Positions 22,731 to 32,507 of a stretch of DNA of 64,000 bases are shown here, in pieces. Both the position numbers and the translations under genes were made by a program. Position 1 is the first letter of the stretch; every line of letters starts with the position of its first letter. This DNA comes from Dryocosmus kuriphilus (lineage: Eukaryota; Arthropoda; Insecta; Hymenoptera; Cynipidae): assembly GCA_038277395.1 (NCBI GenBank), contig CM076192.1, positions 14,431,494-14,495,493 of the forward strand, in the 5' to 3' direction. The notes beneath the pieces were generated by a model. It was not told where the DNA came from. It did not search any database and was given only the letters and a program-made list of their open reading frames with translations.

Positions 22731-22929
22731 CTGTGTTTGCCTCCAACTTGCTACCAAATTGCCTCCATATCCTGTTCGATTTACCTATGGTTCGTACAGA
22801 AAACTTCACACTGATGTCGAACTGCCTACTTTCCGCACTTGTAGCAAAGTATACTATTTTAGGTGTTTATTTTCAAGAATTCTGAAAATTATCATCAGCA
22901 GCTTTTCAGACAAACAACACAGTTTCTGA

Positions 22930-23220
22930 AAGGGAACTTAGTGTTTTTATAGCTTAGAATTTGTTAAAGTACTTCGAATGTAGCAATAATGAGCTTTAAA
23001 CTTACTACATTATGTCATTGTATTATTCTCATTAGGATATTATTGAACTTATCACGACTACAAAACTACACGTGGATCGATAGAGATCACTGGTGGAGGA
23101 ATTCAGGTGCGACCCCAAAATACTTCAAAATATATACCCGAAAATACCCAAAACCCCAAAATGCATAAAATGATTCATTTTGTATTATTTCGAATTTTTT
23201 TGAATTAGCCTGAAGGCGAG
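22930..23220. other. unassigned DNA, minor internal repeats
   Basis: No gene supported. A short run of aaaatac/aaaacccc words at 23110-23165 forms a degenerate decamer-like repeat. Confidence 0.4.
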
Positions 23221-23226
23221 TTATAT

Positions 23227-23227
<1 letters not shown>

Positions 23228-23287
<60 letters not shown>

Positions 23288-23325
23288 TATATAGTTATAT
23301 ATATATATATTTATTTAAATCAAAG
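23228..23325. repeat. (AT)n microsatellite
   Basis: About 55 bp of perfect AT repeat followed by agttatat interruptions. Confidence 0.95.
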
Positions 23326-23705
23326 TTAAATATTTAAGATTAAATGGTAGTATAATAAAAATCGCGTTTAGTATAATACACACTTGAATTAGCTTATGTA
23401 AGTTTCATCCTGTAACTAGAACGAAAGGTGATCATAGAAAACTTCAAACAGTACCCATCTGCTCGAATTTATGCAAATCGTTTTCGGATGCTAATGCATG
23501 TTTATGAAAAGTGCAAAACAATAAATTCGAAGCACATGAATGTTTCCGTACAAACTCGAGCATACAGGAGCCTTGTAGTTGTAAAATTCACTGTTGACTA
23601 TTTTATACAAATCTGAGTCATTATACAGGAAGATTTTAAACCTGTTAGTATGATAGGGGCGGGTGATAGAAGCCATCCAAAAAAACCAAGAAGTTATTTC
23701 CGAAA

Positions 23706-24226
23706 TCTTTATATATATTAGACTATAATGTTCTGATGTTAGATTTGTTGATCAGCGTTAGTTAATTATTATGATGTTAATGGTTTTGATCTACTGATCG
23801 TGAGTTAAAGCTCGACGAGCTAAATTATTTAGTTTGTGAAAAAATTCTCTCTAGCTCTCTCTTTTTCACAAACTAAATAATTTAGCTCGTCGAGCTTTAA
23901 CTCACGATCAGTAGATCAAAACCATTAACATCATAATAATTAACTAACGCTGATCAACAAATCTAACATCAGAACATTATAGTCTAATATATATAAAGAT
24001 TGGAACTCGCCTACAGGTTTGACATTTTGTCGAGGTATACCTGATGGAGTTTGTGAAAAATGAATCTCGTCTCTCCGTAGCTTAGTGGGTAGAGCATCAG
24101 ACCGGCAATCTGTAGACCTGGGTTCGTTTCCCAGCGGAGCTAGAGAGAATTTTTTCACAAACTAAATAATTTAGCTCGTCGAGCTTTAACTCACGATCAG
24201 TAGATCAAAACCATTAACATCATAAT
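23706..24226 (+). mobile_element. tRNA-headed palindromic SINE-like insertion with 14-bp TSD
   Basis: The insertion is flanked by the perfect direct repeat agttatttccgaaa (23692-23705 and 24227-24240). Its first 295 bp form a near-perfect palindrome (arms 23708-23844 and 23861-23999, loop about 16 bp). After it comes a tRNA-like segment (24071-24142) with pol III box-like sequences, then attttttcacaaac and a third copy (24147-24226) of the arm's inner 80 bp. A target duplication of this length fits L1-type endonuclease-driven retroposition. Probably two SINE-family copies fused head to head, or a template-switch product. Confidence 0.8.
24071..24142 (+). pseudogene. tRNA-like pol III head of SINE
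   Basis: Sequence can be folded as a cloverleaf: acceptor ctccg with cggag, D-arm box gtagcttagtgggtagagc (A box), a 5-bp anticodon stem around loop ccggcaa (anticodon GGC), and T-arm ctgggttcgtttcccag (B box). T6 follows at 24151-24156, a pol III terminator. It lies inside a TSD-flanked insertion, so it is the SINE promoter rather than a free tRNA gene. Confidence 0.75.
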
Positions 24227-24414
24227 AGTTATTTCCGAAAGTTTGATCAAATTCATAGTTTACGTTTATAATTATTTATTTTTAAACACCGTTTTTTATT
24301 TGATTTGTCGAGATTTGAATGTCTGAGTCGTAGATTATGAATCACCCGACTATTTTTCTACTTTAAAGAATGACGGATATAATCAATCACACTCTAGTAT
24401 TATTATTTACTTAC

Positions 24415-24978
24415 CTACGACATCTATAACTATGGTGTGATTAATAGAACCTTGCGTATTGTTCGCTATGCATGTATACTGTCCTTTATCACTTTCCAAA
24501 ACGCCATTGAAATGAAGGGTACCGTTGATATCTTGAACATGCTTAGGAAATTCTTTTCTGCCATCTGCAATCCATTTTACACTTGGATTAGTAGAACCTT
24601 GGGCTTTACAAGAGACTTTTGAAGTTGAGCCACGTTCTAAGCGTCTGCTAACAGGCTGTGGAGAAAACTTCAATTTTTCCATTACAGTTAAAGTCGCAGC
24701 TTCCGTAAAAATGCTCTTGAATCCTTTGGTGAACACTTCACACTGATATGTGCCCTTATCTGCTAGATCGACGTTTCTGAAGTGTAATGTTACATTTCCA
24801 AGATGATCTCTTACTCGATGTCTAGTTGGAACACCAGATTCCCTTACCGGTTCACTATCTTTGAGCCACCTAACATGCGTAAATGGCGACCCCATTCCAT
24901 TGTAAGAACAGGAGAGCGTAACAGGGTCTTCTTCCATAACAGCAAATGACACCGGTGAGCGAATTATAGACGGCGGCC
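24415..24978 (-). CDS. exon with two Ig domains, PTK7/off-track-like receptor
   Basis: Minus-strand exon with acceptor ttttcgcag before 24978 and donor gtaagt after 24415. Both junctions are phase 1, so it is a 188-codon symmetric exon. It encodes two Ig-like domains. Domain 1: PPSIIRSPVSFAVMEED, LSCSYNG, VRWLKD, DKGTYQCEVF. Domain 2: KLKFSPQPVSRRLERGS, VSCKAQG, VKWIAD, DINGTLHFNGV, DKGQYTCIANN. The Cys pairs, core Trp and DxGxYxC motifs are intact, and NVT/NGT/NNT/NHT are possible N-glycosylation sites. The block DINGTLHF...YTCIANNTQG closely resembles PTK7/off-track, a Wnt/plexin-associated pseudokinase receptor. Ig families are large, so hemicentin-like proteins remain possible. An apparent GTG start inside the exon is not real. 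Confidence 0.75.
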
Positions 24979-25079
24979 CTGCGAAAAGTCATTAATATCA
25001 ATTAATAAGTTAATAAATTCATTCGAATGCTGACTGCTTTCCATAAAACTTCTTTCAAAAAGGTTACGTATATATAACC

Positions 25080-25700
25080 TGAAAACCAGCGAAAAAAAGT
25101 TATGCGCCACATTCGGGACCGCTCCCCTACTAAACGTCTTAATTATTAAAAGAAAAAGTAAATTATGTAAATAAATGTAACTATAAATTGGTTTCTATAA
25201 AAGTACACGTTAATATTAAATTTACCATAAAAAATAGGATAATATTAACCTAAACATTTTTTTTTGTAAGTACGAAAATAACAAAGATATTTATAGTTTA
25301 ACCTCTGACCTCGATGAGGAGTGCAAGATTTAGTCCGATTGCACTACATTTTTTAAGGGATTTTCTTATTTTTAAAAAGGAGCAAGATGAATAGTGTGCC
25401 TAGTATGGCATATTCGGAAGCCTGGTTTTTTTTTTACCTCATTACGCACGGACTAGATTGCATCCAAGTGCATGATGGGGTGCAGCACAGTTTAAGGTGA
25501 AATAGGAGCCAACAGAATCCCGCTAAGAGAACATAGAAAAATTTCCAGTAGTATCGACTCAGGGATCAAACTCGAGTCTCCAACGTGAATACCGATACGA
25601 ACGGGAGACGATGATAGAAAAACATGTATGATACGAAACCACTCAGGAAGTCCTGAAAACTTTCTTCTGATGATTCTGAATACAAAATCGCAAGTATGAG
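25080..25700. other. intronic DNA without recognisable element
   Basis: No gene. A weak tRNA B-box-like sequence on the minus strand (gagactcgagtttgatccc near 25575) hints at an old SINE, but no A box or tail can be placed. Confidence 0.35.
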
Positions 25701-25705
25701 AGTTC

Positions 25706-28559
25706 ATCGGCGCGGCATTTACACCGAGTAATTTTTCAAAAATATAAAAAAAAAAAAATAGAAATTATGATCAACAAAATAATTCTAATATTTTTCGCTA
25801 GTTGAAAAGGAAAAAAGTTGGCGGAAACATGACGCCATACCGATCCGACGCGGCACACAGCCTACCATACTCCTAAAAACTTGTCGATTTTTTTAGAAAT
25901 CTTAAATTACTCGAAATCAGCTGATTTTTTGTAATTTGCTTGTTTTTTAATAGTTACTACCGAATATCAACATGACATACCGATAAGACGCGTCTGTATT
26001 GCCTTCATACCTAACAAGAAATTTTTTTTTTTAAACAATTCGATATCGCATGTAATTTTTTTTACACATTACTTTTTATATGAGAAGAACAAAAATAATA
26101 CTCGCCATACCAATGGAACGCGGCGGATATGCAGAATACAATAAAAACGTTGTAAGATTTTTATGCGCGAGTGAAAAAAGTAGCAACCGTACGGCAAAAA
26201 ATGTTTTCTTCTACTTCAGGTATAAGAAATCCAAACACGTATTTTCCATACCCTCTACATGTCTCCAGTGATAGTAATAAAATAATAAGAGAGTATCCGT
26301 ACACGGAGAAAAAATCTGACTATAATAGCAAAAAAATTTGTCATGCTTTTGCAGCAGCTTTCATTCTTGTTATCCTGGTGCAAAATTCATACATTTTAAA
26401 CAGGGATCCCTTCATGCTAAAGAAGTTGAATGTTTAATGATTTTAGAGCAGTTATGCCTTGCGAGAATAGCTCCAACTTCGCGTTGCTATGGTTGTGAGA
26501 AAACCCATCCTATTTCAGCAAGAGTTCTCTTGCAACCAAGCCACACGTTCAGCGCCGCGCCGGTAGGCGAGGCTTAACATCTCAGTTGCAAGAGTACTCT
26601 TGCCGAAGTAGGTTAGTTTAGTCGTGCTTCTCACGCATGGCTCGACTCTAGAAATAATGACATGTGCTTTATTCTTTTATAGTATAAAACATTACATACT
26701 AAAAAAATTCATGAGTTGATGCCAATATTGGTAGAATTTCATATCGATTTAGTAAATTCAAGTTCCGTGCTTTAATAGGAAGAGCTCAGCTTACTAAAAT
26801 AGTCAGATTTTTTCTCCGTGTAGGGAGCAAACGTTAAGGTTTGAAGCATGCGCCTGAGATTCGGCAGCTGGGCGCCCAATATTGCACGTCGGGCTGCCAC
26901 ATCCCAGGCGCATACTTTAAAATGTTTTTTAACTTCTGTTGCTGCAAAATCAAATTTTTGCACTTACTTCGTAATTCTCTACCGTCAACTTTAACGTAGA
27001 ATTATAATTACAACATTTTAAATGTTTCTTTTGTTGCTTTTATTAATTATAATGCGAGGTTACTTTAAGTTTACCTTAGGGTTACTGAAGGTTACGCTGT
27101 AGCGTAACCATTACGTTCACGTGGTTCGCTAGGGAGCGTACCGTTTGGAGCGTCACGTCTATTTTCACGATGGAAGAAAACAGCAACGAAAGTTCGAAGC
27201 AAATATGAAAATAATGATGATGTTTCCGATGCAGATGATGTCGATTAATACAGTTTTCATTATGAAAATGTATAACACGTTCTTCATTAATTTACTTTAG
27301 TACAGTAAATTCTAATGATTATTATTTAACATTAATATTTAACGATTGAATCGAGTGCCATACCGGTGCGACTCGTATGAAAAATTTACGTCTTTTTTTC
27401 GGTATGGAAACTATCCGGTAAGAAGGCTTGAATACAAAAGAATTATAAAATTCTTGATTTCAACGTAAAAGTGAAATTTTTCTGTCTTATTTAAAACCTG
27501 ATTCTTCCACCATGCTTCAATCTGCAAGGGAACAATAGATTTGTCAGAATTTTAATTCCCTTCAATTCGCCTAGCGGCAGTAACGTCTGTCCTAATATTT
27601 TCTATTCACTGATAAGAACATAGTTTTCATTTATTTAATTCCGTCTAGTTCCGTTCAAAAATATTTTTTTATTTATTGTTTTTAACATAATTATTTAGTA
27701 AAAAAACTTTGAAGAACACTAAATTCATAAAATTACGTCTTTAGGATTGATTTGTGCGGAAATAGTCAAGATTTAAAGTAATTTTTAAATTTATTTATCA
27801 TGATTTTATTTTTTCCCCATGAAGCAATTTGAATAAAGCGAAGTTATTAATAGTAAACTAATGCAGTTTTATGCAGAATCCTACGAGAATTTGCAGATTT
27901 CATGATTCTCTAGTGCTTCTTATGCAAATATTGTATTCCATTTTTTAATTATTTTGAGGTTATGTTTGACGCTGTCAAAGACACAAGAGAACGACATAAA
28001 GCCGGACTGAATTTGACTTTTTCTGTTCCCGTTGGTGGTATAAGAGACGGAAGGAAAAATCAGGTGTTGAAAAGAATTAAAACTTTTAATCCCCTTCCAA
28101 TGCAAGCCTTGTTACCGGGTATATAGACGCGTTAAAATGGTGTGGAATGATAATAGAGTTCTACATTTACATCTAACTTGACAATGGTCAAGTGCCATAC
28201 CGTTTTCGAATTGTTTCAAAAAAAAAAAAAAAAAAAAAACATCTTTTTTCAGGTATGGCGGCTAAACACACGCGTCTTACCGTTATGACATGTTGATATT
28301 CGTTAATAACTATTTAAAAATAAGCAAATTACAAAAAATCAGCTGGTTTCGAGTAATTTCTGATTTTTAAGAAAATCGACTTAGCAGTATCGTAGGCTCT
28401 TTGTCGCACCGGATCGGTATGGCATCAAGTTTCCGCCAGCATTTTTCCCTTCAACTAGCGAAAAACATTAAAATTATTTGGTTGCGCATAATTTCTATTT
28501 TTTATTTTTTTTAGACATTTTTGAAAAATTACTCAGCGCAAACGCCGCTAGATGTTTTG
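25706..28559. mobile_element. 2.8-kb element with about 340-bp TIRs
   Basis: Sequence 25712-26050 (gagtaatttttcaaaaa onward) is repeated in inverted orientation at 28190-28550 at roughly 80-85% identity by eye. It includes ttcgctagttgaaaagg, cagctgattttttgtaattt and repeated ccatacc(g/t) words. The interior has no transposase frame, so the element is non-autonomous or internally replaced. A TA-flanked MITE is nested at 26300-26822. The superfamily is unknown. Confidence 0.7.
26300..26822. mobile_element. TA-flanked MITE (CACGGAGAAAAAAT ends)
   Basis: A 24-bp perfect inverted repeat (26300-26323 and 26799-26822) begins and ends with TA followed by cacggagaaaaaatctgac. TA targets are typical of Tc1/mariner-type MITEs. 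Two internal 20-bp palindromes (gcaagagttctcttgc near 26519 and gcaagagtactcttgc near 26587) are also inverted copies of each other. No protein is encoded. Confidence 0.8.
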
Positions 28560-29040
28560 TTTGGTCAATATAAGCTTTTCCACAACGATAAAATTTTAAT
28601 TAACCTGATACAAAATGTTTTCTAATTTTATCCCAAATATCAGTAATGTCAATTTTAATTAATAAAATTACATCTTTAAGAATGTCAACCCCCCCCCCCC
28701 CCCCCCCCATATTGATTCCATTTGATGGACAAATAATTCCTGTAAAGTTTTAGCTCGATCGGATAAGGACAAATGGCGTCCCCAGGCTCTTAAATGTTTA
28801 AATAATTATTTATATTTGCAAAAGTCAATTTTATTTGATATCTGAAACAGGAAGAGAGATAGAATTTTTCTTTCTATCTCATAAAAGTAGCTGATTTGCA
28901 TCTCCAAAACGCCATCTTTTTCTATCTCTGAACCTATCAAACATACGCAGGAATATCTATCTCTTCTTATCACTTAAGGAACCTTCACGATTTGTCTGCC
29001 TCCGATTTTGTTGAAACTGAAATATGTTGTAGAGCATCAA
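28560..29040. repeat. repeat unit with poly-C terminus, inverted copy at 44490-44645
   Basis: A 20-C tract (28689-28708) is followed by about 160 bp (ttcctgtaaagttttagctc, gatcggataaggacaaatgg) that recurs inverted at 44490-44645. Past it are tctatctct-rich sequences. It may be the end of a large fold-back element or one copy of a dispersed repeat. Confidence 0.65.
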
Positions 29041-29373
29041 AAATTAAGAGACACATATTTTTCCTTATCTGCGGAAAAACGCTTTAAGGGTTAGAAATGA
29101 CCCTTCAAAAATAGTAGTGTCACGTAACGATTTTAATGCTTCATGTACAAGAACACCATATTTTTTAACGAAACCAATTGGAAAAGTTTCTTCATAAAAA
29201 GGGATGGAAAATGAAATTTCCTCCATTTGATAAAAAAAATTTTTGGGGTAAACCACCCCGAAACGTGTTCACAATTATATAAAAAACGGCCCAACAAATC
29301 TAAATTCAAGCCGAAAAATTTGAAAAAAAAAAAACATATATTATACATCTACACGAAAGTAAGTTGACTAGTT

Positions 29374-29676
29374 AGAGCTTCGGTGGCTCAGGTGGTAGCG
29401 CGTCGGCCTTCTAAGCAAGAGGTCCGGAGTTCTATTCCTGAGCCGAGTACCAATGGAATTTTCTATGTGCTTCTACCGAGGCTCTCGTGGTTCAGAACCC
29501 ACGTTAAACTGTAGGTCCCCTCATAAAGAGGCCAGTGATCTTTCGGGGACGATGCTTCATGTCGAGGGGCAAATTGCTTTGAGGGTCACTGGGCGATTTT
29601 GAGAGATTTGTTTGTAATTGTTCTGTAAGACTCTCAAAACTCGTAAAATGGAGGGGGTATAAACTAATAAAAAAAA
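29374..29676 (+). mobile_element. tRNA-headed SINE with 13-bp target duplication
   Basis: The perfect direct repeat aagttgactagtt flanks it (29361-29373 and 29677-29689). The head is tRNA-like (A box ggtggctcaggtggtagcg, loop cttctaa with anticodon TCT, B box ggagttctattcc). An unrelated body of about 220 bp follows, ending in an A-rich tail. This is a textbook SINE layout. It lies in the left TIR of the DDE_1-type transposon, so it is younger than that element. Confidence 0.9.
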
Positions 29677-29851
29677 AAGTTGACTAGTTTTGCGATTTCC
29701 GCAAAAAAACCTTATTTTAGGAGGCAACCACCCTTGAGATTCTTTATCATACTTTTCGACGTAATATGCAGTATTTATGTACGAAAAAAATTAAATGCTT
29801 TTGATTTTACATGACTGTAACATTTACAAACTGTTTCATTGAACACTTCAA

Positions 29852-29911
29852 TTTTATTATTATTATTATTTATTATAATTTTATTATTATTTTATTATTA
29901 TTTTATTATAT
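29852..29911. repeat. (ATT)n microsatellite
   Basis: About 60 bp of imperfect attatt repeats near the inner edge of the left TIR. Confidence 0.9.
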
Positions 29912-30284
29912 TAGTGTCGTAAAAATGTGAATTTCCAACAAAACAAACAAAGAAAAATATAAACGAAGGTTTGTGAATGAATCACCAGAATTTCATTCGA
30001 ATTTCGCATAAACGATGATCAATACTTTTATTTTTACCACAGCTAAATACAATTCTGCTCGGCTCATTTAACGCAGTTTCTCTCAAAAGAAAGTAACGCG
30101 CTTGCAACAAGAATCTTTTATTACTTTGTTTTAGTAAATATTTTCTTTAATCATGAGAGTGAATCCGATAAACGTTATTCAACTTTTACTAGTCACACTC
30201 GAAGCGATGAACGTAAAAGAATCGCCAATAAATAACGCTGAAATAGAATTAAAAGAGAATTTTTAAAATCTTCTTTTAATTGAT

Positions 30285-31827
30285 ATGCATGATTACAATG
30301 AACTGGAAATCCTACATGATATTACGTTGGAATTTCAAGAGGAATTTAAAAATCATGAAGCAACAGCTGTTGAAGATGATTCGTGGTATAAAGAACAACC
30401 TGATACAGAAGGATGTATTGAAGACAAAGAAGAATTAAGTTTTGAAAATAAAGAAGATGCAGTTGCATACTGGAGATCAGGTAAAAGGGAAAAATTATAG
30501 TCTTGACACAGTTAAAGCAAAATTTAGAAAAGTTGAGTCTGAACGTCAATTACGGCGTTGGGAAAATCAGATAAAAAAAGGTGGTACATACAAAGAAAAA
30601 CTAACTAGCATTTCTGAATTTCTTCTGAAAAATGTTGAAGATTCTATTAACGTAGGTAACATTATCCATCACATTGACCTTCGAAAATGGACGTTACAAG
30701 CTAAAAAAAGATATGAACTTCGAAGATGTGCGTTTTACAGCTTCAGACGCTTGGTTATATAAGTTTAAAAAAGAACATCTAATTGTTAACAGGAAAATAA
30801 ATAAAACAATTACAAAAAAAAAACATTAAAATATGAATTGAAATTAGTAGAGGAAACAAAAAACTTTGTGGATATTACAAAATCTTACATAGAGCAATTT
30901 GGAGCAGCAAATGTCTATAATTCGGACCAAAGCGGTTTCGAATTAGAAATCCATTCAAAACGAACATTAGCTGAGGAAGGAAAGAAAACAGTTGAGTGTA
31001 CTGTACAATCAGTTTCTGCAACAACGCACAGTTAAACTATTCAACCAACTGTCAATGTTGAAGGAAAATTACTTTCATCCCTTTTTTTAGTGACGAAAGG
31101 AAGACAAAATGAATTCGGGCCAATCGTGGAAAAAAAATTATTTCAAGCAGAGAATGTCTACGTTATGCCATCCACATCCGGTAAACTAACGAAAGGAAAG
31201 TGTAAGATCGTATAAATACTGATGGATAAATTTTACATTTTAATAGTAACCTGAAATTATTGTATATTTGTAGAACACTTTAAAGAATGGTTAGAAAAAG
31301 TTTTCTATCCTAACCTCGGACCTACCAGCGTGCTGTTGATTGATTCTTGGAGTGGACATTGTCCGCAAGCTATTCAAGAAGCAACGCCATCAAATAAAAA
31401 TATTCATTTACTAAAAATACCCAAAGGAACAACCGGAAAAATACTACCATTAGACATTTTTGGATTCCGCATATGGAAGAACTTCGTAAGGCACTTTTCC
31501 GATAGTGCGATGTTATTAAATGGTGACTTAAATTTGCATTTAAGGAACAATGTTATTAAATTACATTCGCTGACGCACAATCAACTATCATCACCCAGAT
31601 ATGTAAATATTTTTAAATATTCGTGGTTCAAAAGTGGCTATATGGATGAAAGGCCCGCTGATTTTGAAAATTCCGTTGAATTCGGATTATCAAAATCAGA
31701 GCAACCTCATTGTAAAATTCCTGGTTGCAATAAGGCTACTATTATAAGATGCTCATGGTGTCGAAAATCTTTATGTTTGAAACATTTCTTTGAAGATTAT
31801 CACTACTGCTCAACATACAATCCGTAA
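30285..31827 (+). pseudogene. DDE_1-superfamily transposase, broken
   Basis: Plus strand in pieces. 30285-30490 is an acidic N-terminus ending AYWRSGKR. After a frameshift comes NYSLDTVKAKFRKVESERQL and GGTYKEKL. After another comes FTASDAWLYKFKKEHLIVNR, a CENP-B/Tc5-like helix-turn-helix end. The catalytic part starts VYNSDQSGF (first Asp), passes a TAA (31033-31035), and continues GKLLSSLFLVTKGRQNEFGP. It then jumps a likely 78-bp intron (31196-31273) to LLIDSWSGHC (second Asp) and GKILPLDIFGFRIWKNFVRH (third Asp). The C-terminus has a Cys/His cluster (CKIPGCNK, CSWCRKSLCLKHF, HYC). This DDD arrangement fits pogo/jerky-type DDE_1 enzymes; Sola-like is an alternative. Inactive. Confidence 0.75.
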
Positions 31828-32147
31828 TATTAACAAAAAATTAAAAAACGTTCGGAAACACTTATAGAAATAATATCAGAGTATTTCAAAAATTATTTCA
31901 TCCGATTTCGTTACAAAAAAAATTCCTTTGCTTAACATACGAACATATTCGAAGATACGAAAAGCATACATGTTATTATATATTATAATAAAATTTCAAT
32001 GTTGATTATAAGTTTACCGACTTAACATATGCTTTCATACAAAACAAATGTTAGGATATTAATAACAACAGATCGTACATAACTGACAATGAGCGAAATA
32101 GGATTGATTGTGATTTTATTAACAACATATTTTTTTTTATTAAAAAC

Positions 32148-32467
32148 TGTAAGAGAACATTCTCTAGGAGGTGGCGGGGTTAGCTCGAGCAGGAATAATT
32201 TCTTAACACGAGGATCTTGGATAAACGAAACACTTTATTGCGACACAGTATACAACGATGGCAAGGAAAAACTGTTCTCGACGCGAGGTACACAGCTTGT
32301 CTGGTTCATCCCGATCTCGCTCTATATAATCTAACCTACCTCTAATCTTAAGAGTGCGCCACTAATTCCTTTGGCGCGCTTTACGTTTAAATTCAAAGTT
32401 AACAAATAAAGACTTTAGTATACATATGAAAGTATCGATAAAGAGAATATAAAAGTATATTGTTACA
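32148..32467 (-). repeat. Gypsy 3' LTR
   Basis: Read on the minus strand it runs TGTAACAAT ... CTCTTACA with TG/CA ends. It differs from its partner at two visible positions (ctcgagcagg against ctcgaacagg, and ctatataatc against ctatataacc). Confidence 0.93.
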
Positions 32468-32490
32468 GACTCCCCCTATAGAGTAACGGA
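32468..32490 (-). promoter_or_regulatory. putative polypurine tract of Gypsy element
   Basis: On the minus strand, tatagggggagtc lies directly before the 3' LTR start, the expected site for plus-strand priming. Confidence 0.6.
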
Positions 32491-32507
32491 TCGTCCTCGC
32501 AGTTGCT

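Larger units (their letters stand above)
20333..22928. mobile_element. 2.6-kb TIR element carrying a FLYWCH/MULE gene
   Basis: About 100 bp at 20333-20435 (cagaaactgtgttgtttgtc onward) is repeated inverted at 22824-22928 with about 95% identity by eye. A second inverted pair is inside: 21932-21995 against 22740-22805. A third lies around 20473-20500 and 21900-21930 (ttttcccgaat). The contents are a broken FLYWCH/MULE-type gene and minisatellites. The layering suggests a MULE-like core plus a non-autonomous shell, or a MULE with complex subterminal repeats. The flanking bases do not show a clear 8-9 bp target duplication. Confidence 0.75.

Noticed and set aside
24071..24142. Functional tRNA-Ala(GGC) gene
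   Set aside because: Embedded in a TSD-flanked repetitive insertion and followed by element sequence; the GGC anticodon is also unusual for a nuclear tRNA-Ala gene.
24437..24622. Plus-strand frame opposite the two-Ig exon
   Set aside because: Shadow of the minus-strand exon, which has intact Ig motifs and splice sites.
29376..29448. Functional tRNA-Arg(TCT) gene
   Set aside because: Acceptor stem pairs poorly and the segment is the head of a SINE with target duplications.
32089..32334. 81-residue plus-strand frame and a similar one at 36892-37089
   Set aside because: Both are translations of the Gypsy LTRs on the antisense strand.
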